The notes under the pieces were generated by a model. It saw only the letters and a program-made list of their open reading frames with translations. It did no database searches and was not told the DNA's origin. This document shows positions 50,398 to 60,470 of a DNA stretch of 64,000 nt, piece by piece. Location: positions 111,828,499 to 111,892,498 of the forward strand of contig CM050446.2 in NCBI GenBank assembly GCA_027563935.2, read 5' to 3'. Origin of the DNA: Costus lasius. Taxonomy: Eukaryota > Streptophyta > Magnoliopsida > Zingiberales > Costaceae. Made by a program: the position numbers and the translations under genes. How positions within the stretch are numbered: the first letter of the stretch is position 1; each line of letters starts with the position of its first letter.

Positions 50398-50430
50398 GCG
50401 GGAGGGGGGGGGGTGGGGGGTTGAGGGGAG
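50398..50430 (+). other. G-rich polypurine tract of the copia element
   Basis: A tract of almost pure G (gcgggaggggg..., with runs of ten, six and four G) directly precedes TGTTACAC at 50431, the expected start of the 3' LTR. It serves as the plus-strand primer in copia elements. The run here is unusually long and could fold as a G-quadruplex. Confidence 0.75.
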
Positions 50431-51273
50431 TGTTACACTTTTTTCCCTTTATTATTTTGTTGTTTCTTATGTCTATTAGGTTTGTGCCCTGTTGGTTTTG
50501 TTTGCCTTCCATTTATCCCAACGCTCCTGTTGAGTGGAGTGTAGACTGGATATTAAAAAAATACAAACCCTAACTAAGTCAAACAAATACACCAATACCA
50601 ATAGATATACTAGTATAAGCTAGTATTCCAAATCTTAGTCATAGGATCACAAGATCCTAAGATCGAAAATGAGTTCCTAATAACATAGATGACAATAACC
50701 CCTTTGTCATTGCCAAACATTTATTTTTTACAAAAACCTTAGATGAGCTACCCACCAATTAAACACATTTGAATGTGGCAACTATCATTATAACTCTAAA
50801 ATCATATCCTATAACTATTCTACATTGTTATCCACATGTAGCAAAATTATGCCATGCCTTCTCCACATACCTGTACCTCTGTGTCTATGCTTGTCATTAC
50901 TTCATCTCTCAAATATTTCACTCAGTCACATCTGCCTAATTAATCAACTACTAAGTCATTAATGTACTATAATTTAAGATCCTCCCAATTGTCAACTTGT
51001 GGGGTTTTTCATGAGTGTCAATAATTCTATCTTCGAGTAAGAATAATACCGATCACTCAACTGAGTCCATAAGTGGTAAGCCTAACTTACCTCACACCTA
51101 GACTTTTTAAGTGTTTGCTCAAAATATCCATAGTTAAACTTGTCCTTTGATTTTGACTCATATTTGGTTAAATTGTGGAGTACTATAATGAGATAAGAGT
51201 TATCAAAAATACCCAAGCCTGATCCAATCCGATTCTCAACTAACTATTCATTTTCTCGGCAAGGTTGGGTACC
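50431..51273 (+). other. putative copia 3' LTR start, then intron sequence
   Basis: An LTR-like TGTTACACTTTTTTCCC follows the polypurine tract, but its end and a 5' partner were not found. A MITE-like repeat lies at about 50570-50640. The rest is AT-rich TERT intron 1. Confidence 0.4.
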
Positions 51274-51278
51274 CCGTG

Positions 51279-52430
51279 TGTCACGCCCCGGTCGGATCGG
51301 CCTGAAAACAGCCCTTAAACGCTGTCTTAGGACCGTCCGGCAGAATACCAGAATGTAACTCTCCCTAGGGTTTCCGACCCGAAATTAGAAACCCTAGTTC
51401 CCCGATTAATTTTTATCCCCAAATTACAGTTCGCACGGAAAACCCTAACCCTAATTTGGGAAAATCCAAACCCTAAATCGAAAATACCTCTGATTTTGAC
51501 CCGAGAGTCAAAATTATATCCTTGCTGACGTCGGCGTGACGTCAGCCCTCGATCGAAATCTCGCCACCGCGTTAAATCTTCTCTGCTAACGTCGTGCTGG
51601 CATCAGCCGTCCCGATTTCGAACGAAATCGAAATCGTTTCGCGAAATCAGCGTTGACCGGCTGATTTCGTTGACTCCTTCCTCGTTTCGAACGCCCGCGC
51701 GTTCGAACTCTCGCCTTCGTCTTCGTCTTCGAGCTCGTGACGCCACCTGCGTCGACAGCGTTCGAAGTTCGTCGGAGAAGAAGACGTCCGACAAGGAAGG
51801 CAGCCGCCTTCCTTCCTCTAGCCCCGTCGGCGTCTGGAGATCGTCCGCCGCCGGAAACACAGTAGCGAACTCACGGAAACAGGGGAGGAAAATAAGAGAT
51901 AAACAGAAGCTTTTATTTCCCCGAAGAAAGCTTACAAAACCTTCTCGCCCGTCGGCCCCCGATCGCCGGACTTCCCTCTTCCCTCCCTCACCGACGATCC
52001 ACCGATCGTCGATTACAATCTCTGAATCCTAACCCTTACCGTCGCGTCTCCCAGACGCCGGAACCGTTCGCCGCTCGAAGATGGTGATCTCTCCCCGAGT
52101 TTCCTTCCGTCGCCCCTTTATAGGAGGAGCTGCCGCCTCCTTTTAGGGCGTCCGCCGCCCTAGTTTCTCGCGCGTCCGAGTCTCGCGGGGACGTCGCCGT
52201 TGCGTCCGCTATTCTCGCCGCCGACTGCTTCCTCCGCCAAAGAGCTCGCTGTCGCGTTCGTTGAACGCGTTCCGCGTGAGCCGTTCGCAGCACTCGCACC
52301 CGCGGAGCTCGCGGACGAAACTGTCCTCGCCTCCTTCGATTTGGGGTCAAAGCCCCAGTTTGACCAGGTTTCTCCCTTATTTGGGCTGGTGCTTGGGCTT
52401 GGGCCGAACCGGCCTGACCCAGGCCTGACA
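51279..52430 (-). repeat. 3' LTR of gag-only copy 1
   Basis: On the plus strand it runs from tgtcacgccccgg to caggcctgaca. Because the element is on the minus strand this is the downstream LTR. Open frames in it are shadows of GC-rich sequence and are shared with the other LTR. Confidence 0.93.
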
Positions 52431-52445
52431 ATTCTCCCCCGCCCA
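52431..52445 (-). other. polypurine tract of copy 1
   Basis: On the minus strand gggcgggggagaat abuts the LTR start TGTCAGGCC, the classic plus-strand priming site. Copy 2 has the matching ggtggaggagaat at 58969-58981. Confidence 0.85.
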
Positions 52446-53836
52446 ATTTGGGCATCGCCCTCGATGTCTCTAACGGGCGGATCCTGCAGAACCATCGCTC
52501 CGATTCTCATCGCCCCGATCCGACACTGCTGCGCTCCCATGGCAGTGTGTGGAACTACCTGTAGTGATCCAATCCGCGGTTGCTCGGTTTCCTCGGCTTC
52601 CTCGGCTGGATCATGTGCCGCTATCGCCATGAGCTTTTGCTTGCTAGGACAATCCTTTACCCCAGTGAGGACCGCCGCACCAAAAGCAACCCTGTGGCTT
52701 TTGCTCCCGTCGTCCCGGTGAACCCTTGTTCTGCCGGTAGAATGGTCTACCCCTCTCTGGAACTCTAGCTCCCGGCGGTGTGCGTGGGGAGCCGTGCTGA
52801 GGTCCGCGCTTTGGTGGTGTTCTGGATTTCTTTGGTGGTGCTGGTTTGAAATTTCTGTTATCCACCAGAGATTCAGCCACTGCCGCGGCCGCCCTCCAGT
52901 CAACCGGCTCGCGACGTCGGACCTCCGTTTCTGCCCATGGCTGAAGGCCCCCCTATCGTCCTCCGCCATGCCTGGAAGCTCCAGCATCAAAGTAGAGAAA
53001 GCCCTGACGTACTCCTGGATTGAGCCTGTATGCCTCAGCCGATCCAGTTTGTCACGCGCCTAGTCCGCCGAGTTTCCGGGAAGAAACTGCCGCCGCAGTT
53101 CCTCACGAAAAGTCTCCCACGTCCAGCTAGTAGTCCCTGAGGTAGAGCCGACTTTGGTTCGCCACCAAAGTTTCCCGTCGCCTGTAAGATAGGCGATGCA
53201 CACCTGCACCCGATCTCCTGCAGAAATATGGTTAGCTGAAAACAGTTGCTCCATATCCCAGATAAAGTTTTCGACCTCTCTGGACGATCGAGCCCCCCCG
53301 AACGTCGCTGGGTCTGGCACACGCATCCTCGGTTTGGGAGCCTCCTGCTCCACCGGCGCCGATGCTGATTGCGATACTTGCGCTAGGGCTAAACGCAGTA
53401 CCCTTACTTCAGCGTGCATGTCTTCCTTCATGCGAGTCATCTCTCCTAGCAGATGGATCAGACCCTCCACGGTCTGTTGCATGACCTCGATCTGCAACCT
53501 CTGTTGCTCGATTTGCAACCTCTGTTGTTCGATCAGCAATTCTTGATCCTCCACAGTCTTTTGGAGGCTTTCCACCTGTGGAATCATCCCATTGCCTCCA
53601 CCACTGGCCAAACCGAGCACCTGCTCGATCTGAGCAATGCGATCACCCTGGTTCACCATCTCCTCAGGATCAGCCGTCTCCTTGGCTTTTCCTTTATCCT
53701 GCCTGGGTCGGGCGTCCTCTGACGCTCCTCTAGCAATATGGGTGATTTTCTGGAACTTCAAACCTTTCCTCACCTTCGAGGGTGAAGCTGAAGGTGCCGT
53801 GTTTGCTGGAACACGTTTGCCTGCTCTGATACCTGT
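52446..53836 (-). pseudogene. gag remnant of gag-only copy 1
   Basis: From 53836 down the frame is open for about 255 codons. It has a Q-rich coiled coil with a duplicated QRLQIEQ repeat, then RSSREVENFIWDMEQLF and WTWETFREELRRQFLPG, the Ty3 capsid (retrotransposon gag) signature. A TAG at 53060-53062 stops it where copy 2 has CAG. The downstream part has an indel near 52945. An extra G shifts the frame inside the zinc knuckle (CFWCGGPHWGKG instead of ...KDC; about 52660). The end, DIEGDAQIGRGRIVRP, runs into the polypurine tract without a stop. No ATG lies near the start. Confidence 0.9.
53819..53836 (-). other. tRNA-Met primer-binding site of copy 1
   Basis: On the minus strand ACAGGTATCAGAGCAGG follows the LTR end directly, matching the initiator tRNA-Met complement (TGGTATCAGAGC) at 11 of 12 bases. 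Confidence 0.88.
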
Positions 53837-55000
53837 TGTCACGCCCCGGTCGGATCGGCCTGAAAACAGCCCTTAAACGCTGTCTTAGGACCGTCCGGCA
53901 GAATACCAGAACGTAACTCTCCCTAGGGTTTCCGACCCGAAATTAGAAACCCTAGTTCCCCGATTAATTTTTATCCCCAAATTACAGTTCGCACGGAAAA
54001 CCCTAACCCTAATTTGGGAAAATCCAAACCCTAAATCGAAAATACCTCTGATTTTGACCCGAGAGTTAAAATTATATCCTTGCTGACGTCGGCGTGACGT
54101 CAGCCCTCGATCAAAATCTCGCCGCCGCGTTAAATCTTCTCTGCTAACGTCGTGCTGGCGTCAGCCGTCCCGATTTCGAACGAAATCGAAATCGTTTCGC
54201 GAAATCAGCGTTGACCGGCTGATTTCGTTGACTCCTTCCTCGTTTCGAACGCCCGCGCGTTCGAACTCTCGCCTTCGTCTTCGTCTTCGAGCTCGCGACG
54301 CCACCTGCGTCGACAGCGTTCGAAGTTCGTCGGAGAAGAAGACGTCCGACAAGGAAGGCAGCCGCCTTCCTTCCTCTAGCCTCGTCGGCGTCCGGAGATC
54401 GTCCACCGCCGGAAACACAGTAGCGAACTCACGGAAACAGGGGAGGAAAAGAAGAGATAAACAGAAGCTTTTATTTCCCCGAAGAAAGCTTACAAAACCT
54501 TCTCGCCCGTCGGCCCCCGGTCGCCGGACTTCCCTCTTCCCTCCCTCAGCGACGATCCACCGATCGTCGATTACAATCTCTGAATCCTAACCCTTACCGT
54601 CGCGTCTCCCAGACGCCGGAACCGTTCGCCACTCGAAGATGGTGATCTCTCCCCGAGTTTCCTTCCGTCGCCCCTTTATAGGAGGAGCCGCCGCCTCCTT
54701 TTAGGGCGTCCGCCGCCCTAGTTTCTCACGCGTCCGAGTCTCGCGGGGACGTCGCCGTTGCGTCCGCTATTCTCGCCGCCGATCGCTTCCTCCGCCGAAG
54801 AAGCTGCCGAAGAGCTCGTTGTCGCGTTCGTTGAACGCGTTCCGCGCGAGCCGTTCGCAGCACTCGCACCCGTGGAGCTCGCGGACGAAACCGTCCTCGC
54901 TTCCTTCGATTTGGGGTCAACGCCCCAGTTTGACCGGGTTTCTCCCTTATTTGGGCTGGTGCTTGGGCTTGGGCCGAACCGGCCTGACCCAGGCCTGACA
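53837..55000 (-). repeat. 5' LTR of gag-only copy 1
   Basis: Matches 51279-52430 almost throughout; the main difference is a 12-bp segment near 54797-54812 (gaagaagctgcc). It carries the promoter for the element and points towards TERT exon 2, in sense with TERT. Confidence 0.93.
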
Positions 55001-55005
55001 CCGTG

Positions 55006-55448
55006 GGCACCTAATACCTTGGTGGGGTTAAGTGTAGTGTGGATTTCCTTAAAGTCATTGGATTTAGGGATACCCACAGGGGCTGAGTCAGAGGGGTAGG
55101 CAAAATCCGCCTATTACCAAAACGACAGAAGATGCTAACTAGTCACACCACGACTCCGGAAGCCTCACATTTATGTACTACCACGAAAAGGCGCAGCACA
55201 AACTGCATAGTTTGGCAAAAGAAGCCATTTATAAGACAAAGAACTTTCCTCCTGGTCCATTCCGGGCTATTTTTGTTATCAACGCCAAGTCAATACCAAG
55301 TCTTACTAACTTAAAATATGCATTATGTAACTCGCTCATAAACATTCATCTAAGCTGATTTATTTTTCCCGGAAGAATAAAATCAAGAAACAGGACGCAC
55401 GTGAAACGCTAGAACGAACCAGCATAATGGAAAAATGTGACAACATAC
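55006..55448 (-). other. 5' end of TERT intron 1
   Basis: Sequence between the gag-only insertion and the exon 1 donor. No gene is seen. The unspliced frame of exon 1 stays open for another ~20 codons. Confidence 0.6.
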
Positions 55449-55748
55449 CGTCCGCTGCGGGACGTTGTCACTGATAAACACCCCGGGCGGAGGCGGCGCA
55501 TCGCGGGGAACGACACAGAAGGCCTGGGTTAGGAGCACCCTGTAGTCCGGCGGGTCGTCTTTGCGGAGAAGATAGTCCAATGAGCAACAGCCGAGGCAGC
55601 GCCTCCCACCGCAGGCGCATTCGTTCAGACAGGCCGGCGGCGGGGGCAGAAGGGAGAGGATCGCCGCTTCTAGGGTTTGCACGAGACCACCGTACACCCT
55701 TAGGAGAGCCTCCGGAACGCGAGGGCCCCGCTTCCGCCGCCTTGCCAT
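55449..55748 (-). CDS. TERT: TERT exon 1, telomerase reverse transcriptase N-terminus
   Basis: TERT is the catalytic subunit that extends telomeres in the nucleus. This 300-nt exon encodes 100 residues: basic start MARRRKRGPRVPEALLRVY, then LEAAILSLLPPPP, the plant-specific cysteine cluster CACGGRRCLGC, YLLRKDDPPDYRVLLTQAF and VVPRDAPPPP, ending NVPQRT before donor GTATGT. All match the N-terminal (TEN) region of plant TERT in order. The ATG at 55748 is the first in its frame; the frame is open upstream to 55904 but has no earlier ATG. The gene faces PGLP1 head to head, with LTR retrotransposons on both sides of this exon. Confidence 0.93.
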
Positions 55749-56401
55749 GAGCGAAGCAGCTGAGTTCAAAGAAATCTTCAAAAGAGGGAGAGGTTGAGGC
55801 GATGGATGGAGGAACCAAAGCAAGCCTCGGAAAATGGCGTCAGCGGCTACTCGAAGGAAGGGCGCAGGCGCAAGAATGACGGCAATGGCATTGGAAATAG
55901 GCAAGATATGGCACGAGCACGACCTTTTGATTCGAAGGATAGCATAGCAGCCGAAGCAGCAACTTTTTATTTCGAAAGTACAGTGTACACCTACATATTT
56001 ATTTATTTCAAATTTTATAATTAAATTCTAATTAGCTTTTTTAATAGTAAAATAATGGCGAAAGAAAACAAATTTTATATTTTTATTATTTTATTATTAT
56101 ATTATTTATTATTATTTAGAAGAGCACAGTAAAAAAATTTACAATGGGATATCCTACTAAAAAGTTGGATACCCATTTCGTATAATAAGATTATATTATC
56201 TAACGAAATTTTATATTATATAGAATATAATTTTTTTTATATTTTATATAATATTAATATATTTTTATATAAAATCTAAATATATTATATAAAAAAATTA
56301 GTATTATATAAAATTTTATATAATATTATACGATAATATAATCTTATTATAAGAAATAAGGATTAACACATAACCGTTGTGAAAATTTTTTCGTAACGGT
56401 A
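55749..56401. promoter_or_regulatory. TERT upstream region
   Basis: The remaining native sequence between TERT and the inserted gag-only element. The first ~170 bp are GC-rich, probably the 5' UTR. Beyond 56000 it is extremely AT-rich and contains a fold-back repeat. I see no certain core promoter motif. Confidence 0.4.
56181..56351. repeat. AT-only fold-back element in the TERT upstream region
   Basis: The arms tataataagattatattatc (56181-56200) and gataatataatcttattata (56332-56351) are exact inverted copies, with further partial pairing inward (aaattttatat...). About 171 bp in all, without coding capacity. Likely an AT-rich MITE or palindrome; no target duplication was resolved. Confidence 0.8.
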
Positions 56402-56406
56402 GTTGT

Positions 56407-57613
56407 TGTCAGGCCCGGTTCAACGGGTTCAGCCCAAAGCCCATCGGGCCAGGAGCAAGCCCAAATCAAGGTCCAAGTCCACGTCCACGAAGCCCGAATT
56501 GGTGCAAAGCAGGGTCAATGGGGTATTTTGACCCCAAATCCCGCAGCTCGACGCACGACGTGTCTTCCCCGCATGGCTCGGACGCGGATGCAGGCGACGA
56601 AGCTTGCAGCCGCAAGCGGCGCGAAAGAATCGGACTAGACGGCGACGGCGTCCGTGCAGCTGGCGAAGCAAGGAATAAGGACGCGGTCGCTGCGGAACGA
56701 AAGAGGCGGCCGTAGCGGGCGATCCAGAGCAGACAGCAACTTGCCTATAAGAGGGCGCTGGGGAGCGATTGGAAGGGGGATCTTGACCGGGAACATCACC
56801 AAGCTTTGAGAGAGCTCGAGCAACGAGCGACTAGGAGTTTTGAGAGAATTGTAACCATCGACAGGGGTCTACGGCGAGGGAGGGAACGGGGGCGGCGACG
56901 GGGGTCGCCGGTGAGAGAGTTGTAGCTTTCGGAGTTGAATAAAGGATTTTTCTCCACTCCCCTGTTTCTCCCCCTGTCTCTGTACTTGACGCATCCTCGG
57001 CGGCTGCCGGGCGGCGACGCAGAGGGATTGAAGGGAAGGCGGCGGTTTTCCCTACCCTCACAGACATCTTCTCCGGCGATAGCATCAAACGCGGGCGGCG
57101 TTCGATCAAGGCGGACGAAGCTCGTTACATGAAGGCGAAAGGGGGGCGAGCAAACACTGCTTCCGATTTTGACCGGGTCAAAATCGGAAGGCGGGCGACG
57201 ACACGTGGAGCGGAGCGAAGTCGAGTGACGTCAGCGAAGCGACGCTGATGTGAGCAGAATTCTACTCAGCGGCGCGACGAAGGAAATTAGGTGGCTGATG
57301 TCATGCGTCATCGTGACGTCAACGAAAGCAAATTCGGCAAGGATTCGATTTTGCACAGTGGCGGCGATTTGGACTTTCAGGTCAAAATCAATTTGAGGTA
57401 TTTTTGAGTTTCAGATTTAGGGTTGATTTCCTAGTTAGGGTTTTTTGGATTTCTCTGTGTGAACTGTAATATTGGGGATAAATATTGTTCGGGGAGTTAG
57501 GGTTTTCAATTTTGGGTCGGAAACCCTAGATAGTTGTGTTCCGGTGTTCTGCCGGACGACCCTGAGACAGCGGATAAACGTTGTTTTTAGGCCGATCCGA
57601 CTGGGGCGTGACA
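56407..57613 (+). repeat. 5' LTR of gag-only copy 2
   Basis: Starts tgtcaggcccggttc and ends actggggcgtgaca. The last ~200 bp (gtcggaaaccctag ... ttctgccggacg ... cgatccgac) are well conserved with the LTR end of copy 1 read on its own strand. Confidence 0.92.
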
Positions 57614-57632
57614 ACAAGTATCAGAGTCGGTT
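57614..57632 (+). other. primer-binding site of copy 2
   Basis: acaagtatcagagtcgg follows the LTR end and matches the tRNA-Met complement with two changes. Confidence 0.75.
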
Positions 57633-58981
57633 AATGTGTTACAGCAAACACGGCTGCTTTCACCCTCGAAGGTGAAGAAGGGCTTGAAGTTTCAGAAGAT
57701 CACCCACTCAGCCAGAGGAGCGTCAGAGGACGTCTGGCCCAAAGGTAAAGCCAAGAAGACGGCTAAACCTGAGAAGATGGTGAACCAAGGTGAACGCATA
57801 GCGGAGATCGAGCAGCTGCTCGGTATGATGGGTGATAGGGACACGGTGGTGTTTCCTCAAATGGAGAGGCTTCAGAGGACAGTGGAGCACCAGAGGTTGC
57901 AAATTGAAAACTTGCAACAGGCCCTGGAGAGTCTGCTCGACCTGCCAGAGCAGATGGCCAGGATGCGCGACGAGCAACAGGCAGGGATGGCCCACATGCA
58001 GCAGACTATCGACATTCTAAACCATCTACCGGGGGGAGATGACATGCATGAAGGAGGACATGCAGGCTGAGATCGGGGTACTGCGCTTGGCTCTAATGTC
58101 AGTATCCCGAACTATAGCACCGGCGGAGGAGGAGGCTCCCAAACCTAGACTGCGCATGCCTGACCCAGTGACGTTCGGGGGGGGATCGATCGTCCAGAGA
58201 GGTCGAAAACTTTATCTGGAACATGGAACAATTATTTTCAGCTAACCATGTTTCTGCAGAAGATCGGGTGCAAGTGTGCATCGCCTATCTTATAGACGAT
58301 GCGAAACTTTGGTGGCGGACCAAAGCCAACTCTACAGCGGGGACTACTAGCTGGACCTGGGAGACCTTCCGTGAGGAACTGCGGCGGCAGTTTCTTCTCG
58401 GAAACTCGGCGGATCAGGCGCGTGGTAAGTTGGATCGGCTGAAGCACACTAGGTCGATCCAAGAGTACATTAGAGCATTCTCTGCTTTGATGTTGGAGCT
58501 TCCATGCATGGAAGAGGATGACAGGAGGTATCTCTTCCTCTGGAACCTTCAGCCTTGGGTAGAGACGAAGGTCCGATGACACTCACCGGTTGATTGGAGG
58601 GCAGCTGCGGCGGTGGCTGAGTCCTTGGCGGATAATCAAAAATTCAGACCAACACCATCAAGGAAATCAAGGACACCACCAAAGCACAGGCGCAGCTCCC
58701 CACGGACTCCACCGAAGGACAGAGTTCCAAAAAGAGGGAGACCCCATGACCGGCAGAACAGGGGTTCATCAGGACGGCTTCATGTGCGGCGGTCCTCACT
58801 GGGCGAAGGACTGTCCTTCCAGGCAGAAGCTTATGGCTATGGTGGTACAGGAACCAGCCGCGGAGGCTGAGGAGATCCCCGCAGAGGTGAGGATCGGCGC
58901 TTTGAGGATCGGAGCAATGGTTGCTCAAGATTTGCCCGTCACGGACATCGAGGGCGATGTCCAAATTGGGTGGAGGAGAAT
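57633..58981 (+). pseudogene. gag remnant of gag-only copy 2
   Basis: The gag is read in several frames: SKVKKGLKFQKITHSARGAS and a coiled coil (57660-58040), a frameshift near 58035, then MKEDMQAEIGVLRLAL and LRMPDPVTFGG (58040-58170). A second frameshift in a G run at about 58177-58183 leads to WTWETFREELRRQFLLG and the capsid end (58223-58579), closed by TGA at 58577-58579. The zinc knuckle (GFMCGGPHWAKDC, about 58778) has Gly in place of its first Cys. The last codons, DIEGDVQIGWRRIVRP, run through the polypurine tract into the LTR, as in copy 1. Confidence 0.9.
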
Positions 58982-60175
58982 TGTCAGGCCCCGGTTCAAC
59001 GGATTCAGCTCAAAGCCCATCGGGCCAGGAGCAAGCCCAAATCAAGGTCCAAGCCCACGTCCACGAAGCCCGAATTGGTGTCAAATGGGGTATTTTGACC
59101 CCAAATCCCGCAGCTCGACGCACGACGCGTCTTCATCGCGTGGCTCGGATGCGGATGCAGGCGACGAAGCTTGCAGCCGCAGGTGGCGCAGAATAATCGG
59201 ACTGGACGGCGACGGCGTCCGTGCGGCTAGCGAAGCAAGGAATAAGGACGCGGTCGCTGCGGAACGAAAGAGGCGGCCGTAGCGGGCGATGCAGAGCAGA
59301 CAGCAGCTTGCCTATAAGAGGGCACTGGGGAGCGATTGGAAGGGGGATCTCGACCGAGAACATCACCAAGCTTTGAGAGAGCTCGAGCAACGAGCGACTG
59401 GGAGTTTTGAGAGAATTGTAACCGTCGACAGGGGTCGACGGCGAGGGAGGAAACGGGGGCGGCGACGGGGGTCGCCGGTGAGAGATTTGTAGCTTTCGGA
59501 GTTGAATAAAGGAATTTTCTCCATTCCCCTGTTTCTCCCCCTGTCTCTGTACTTGACGCATCCTCGGCGGCTTTCCGGCGGTAGGCGGCTACCGGGCGGC
59601 GACGCAGAGGGATTGAAGGGAAGGCGGCGGTTTTCCCTGCCCTCACGGACATTTTCTCCGACGATAGCATCGAACGCGGGCAGCGTTCAATCGAGGCGGA
59701 TGAAGTTCGTTACGTGAAGGCGAAAGGAGGGGCGAGCAAACACCGGGTCAAAATCGGAAGGCGGGCGACGACGCGCGGAGCGGGGCGAAGTCGAGTGACG
59801 TCAGCGAAGTGACGCTGACGTGAGTAGAATTTTACTCAGTGGCGCGACGGAGGAAATTGGGTGGCTGACATCATCGTGACGTCAACGAAAGCAAATTCGG
59901 CGAGGATTCGATTTTGCACAGTGGCGGCAATTTGGACTTTCGGGTCAAAATCAATTTGAGGTATTTTTGAGTTTTGGATTTAGGGTTGATTTCCTGGTTA
60001 GGGTTTTTTGGATTTCTCTGTGCGAACTATAATTTGGGGATAAATATTGTTCGGGGAGTTAGGATTTTTAATTTTGGATCAGAAACCCTAGATAGTTGCG
60101 TTCCGGTGTTCTGCCGGACGACCCTGAGATAACGGATAAGCGCTGTTTTTAGACCGATCCGACCGAGGCGTGACA
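58982..60175 (+). repeat. 3' LTR of gag-only copy 2
   Basis: Matches 56407-57613 with scattered substitutions and small indels (a cttccgattttgacc piece near 57158 is absent here; ttccggcggtaggc near 59575 is extra). It ends gaccgaggcgtgaca about 300 bp before the PGLP1 ATG, so its end lies in the PGLP1 promoter. Confidence 0.92.
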
Positions 60176-60180
60176 CTTGT

Positions 60181-60470
60181 AGAGCATCATTATAATACTA
60201 ATACTGCAGTACAGTAACTAATTCATACTCGTGGTTGTTTTGCCAGAATATGCTGTCTTGCTCCCCTACACAAATCGTGGAGTCTCAGCCACTCACTCGC
60301 CCCCGCCTTCATCAGTTCGTTACCCCGCACTACATCCACCCAAAATTCCACACTCAAAATCTAAGCTTTTAGATCCATTTAAAAGCCCAACAGGTAGCTG
60401 CTAGCGTCCGCTCAAGGCGGACGCCCATCGCCTCTCCATCATCTCCTTCCCAGCGCAGAGGAGCCAGGAG
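60181..60470 (+). promoter_or_regulatory. PGLP1 promoter and 5' UTR
   Basis: Only 295 bp remain between the retrotransposon LTR and the PGLP1 start codon. A TTTAAAA at 60378-60384, about 90 bp before the ATG, is a possible TATA box. The segment after it is rich in CT and GC, typical of a leader. No experimental start site is implied. Confidence 0.4.

Larger units (their letters stand above)
51279..55000 (-). mobile_element. gag-only LTR retrotransposon (TR-GAG-like), copy 1
   Basis: A full-length 3722-bp insertion with two LTRs (1152 and 1164 bp) and exact 5-bp target duplications ccgtg (51274-51278 and 55001-55005). The internal region is only 1406 bp: a tRNA-Met-type primer-binding site, a gag remnant and a polypurine tract. 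Protease, RT, RNase H and integrase are entirely absent, so it depended on enzymes from another element. The LTRs differ mainly by a 12-bp indel and scattered substitutions, so the insertion is fairly recent. It sits in TERT intron 1 in sense with TERT. Confidence 0.93.
16703..55748 (-). other. TERT: TERT gene span (5' seven exons)
   Basis: Seven minus-strand exons carry plant TERT sequence in the expected order and join with compatible phases: 0, 0, 0, 0, 0, 1, then 2 at the end of exon 7. All introns have GT...AG ends. The model gives 1778 nt, about 592 codons, without a stop. Plant TERT is usually about 1150-1250 residues, so only the N-terminal half is here. Introns are about 9.3 kb, 8.1 kb, 91 bp, 12.6 kb, 4.7 kb and 2.4 kb, and intron 7 exceeds 16 kb if the gene continues. 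The RT catalytic motifs were searched for by eye on the minus strand left of 16703 and not found. Confidence 0.88.
56407..60175 (+). mobile_element. gag-only LTR retrotransposon (TR-GAG-like), copy 2
   Basis: A 3769-bp element with two LTRs (1207 and 1194 bp) and an internal region of 1368 bp holding a primer-binding site, gag remnant and polypurine tract, but no protease, RT, RNase H or integrase. The flanks gttgt (56402-56406) and cttgt (60176-60180) are a degenerate 5-bp target duplication. LTR tips and gag are homologous to copy 1, but the LTR middles have diverged, so the two are different subfamilies. It fills most of the TERT-PGLP1 interval and points towards PGLP1. Confidence 0.9.

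Noticed and set aside
51603..52455. Open frames of 85-139 codons in the LTRs, repeated at 54161-55077
   Set aside because: They are duplicated LTR sequence, present on both strands and GC-driven.
55749..55904. N-terminal extension of TERT (frame open upstream of MARRRKRG)
   Set aside because: The upstream frame has no ATG, and the conserved plant TERT start matches MARRRKRG.
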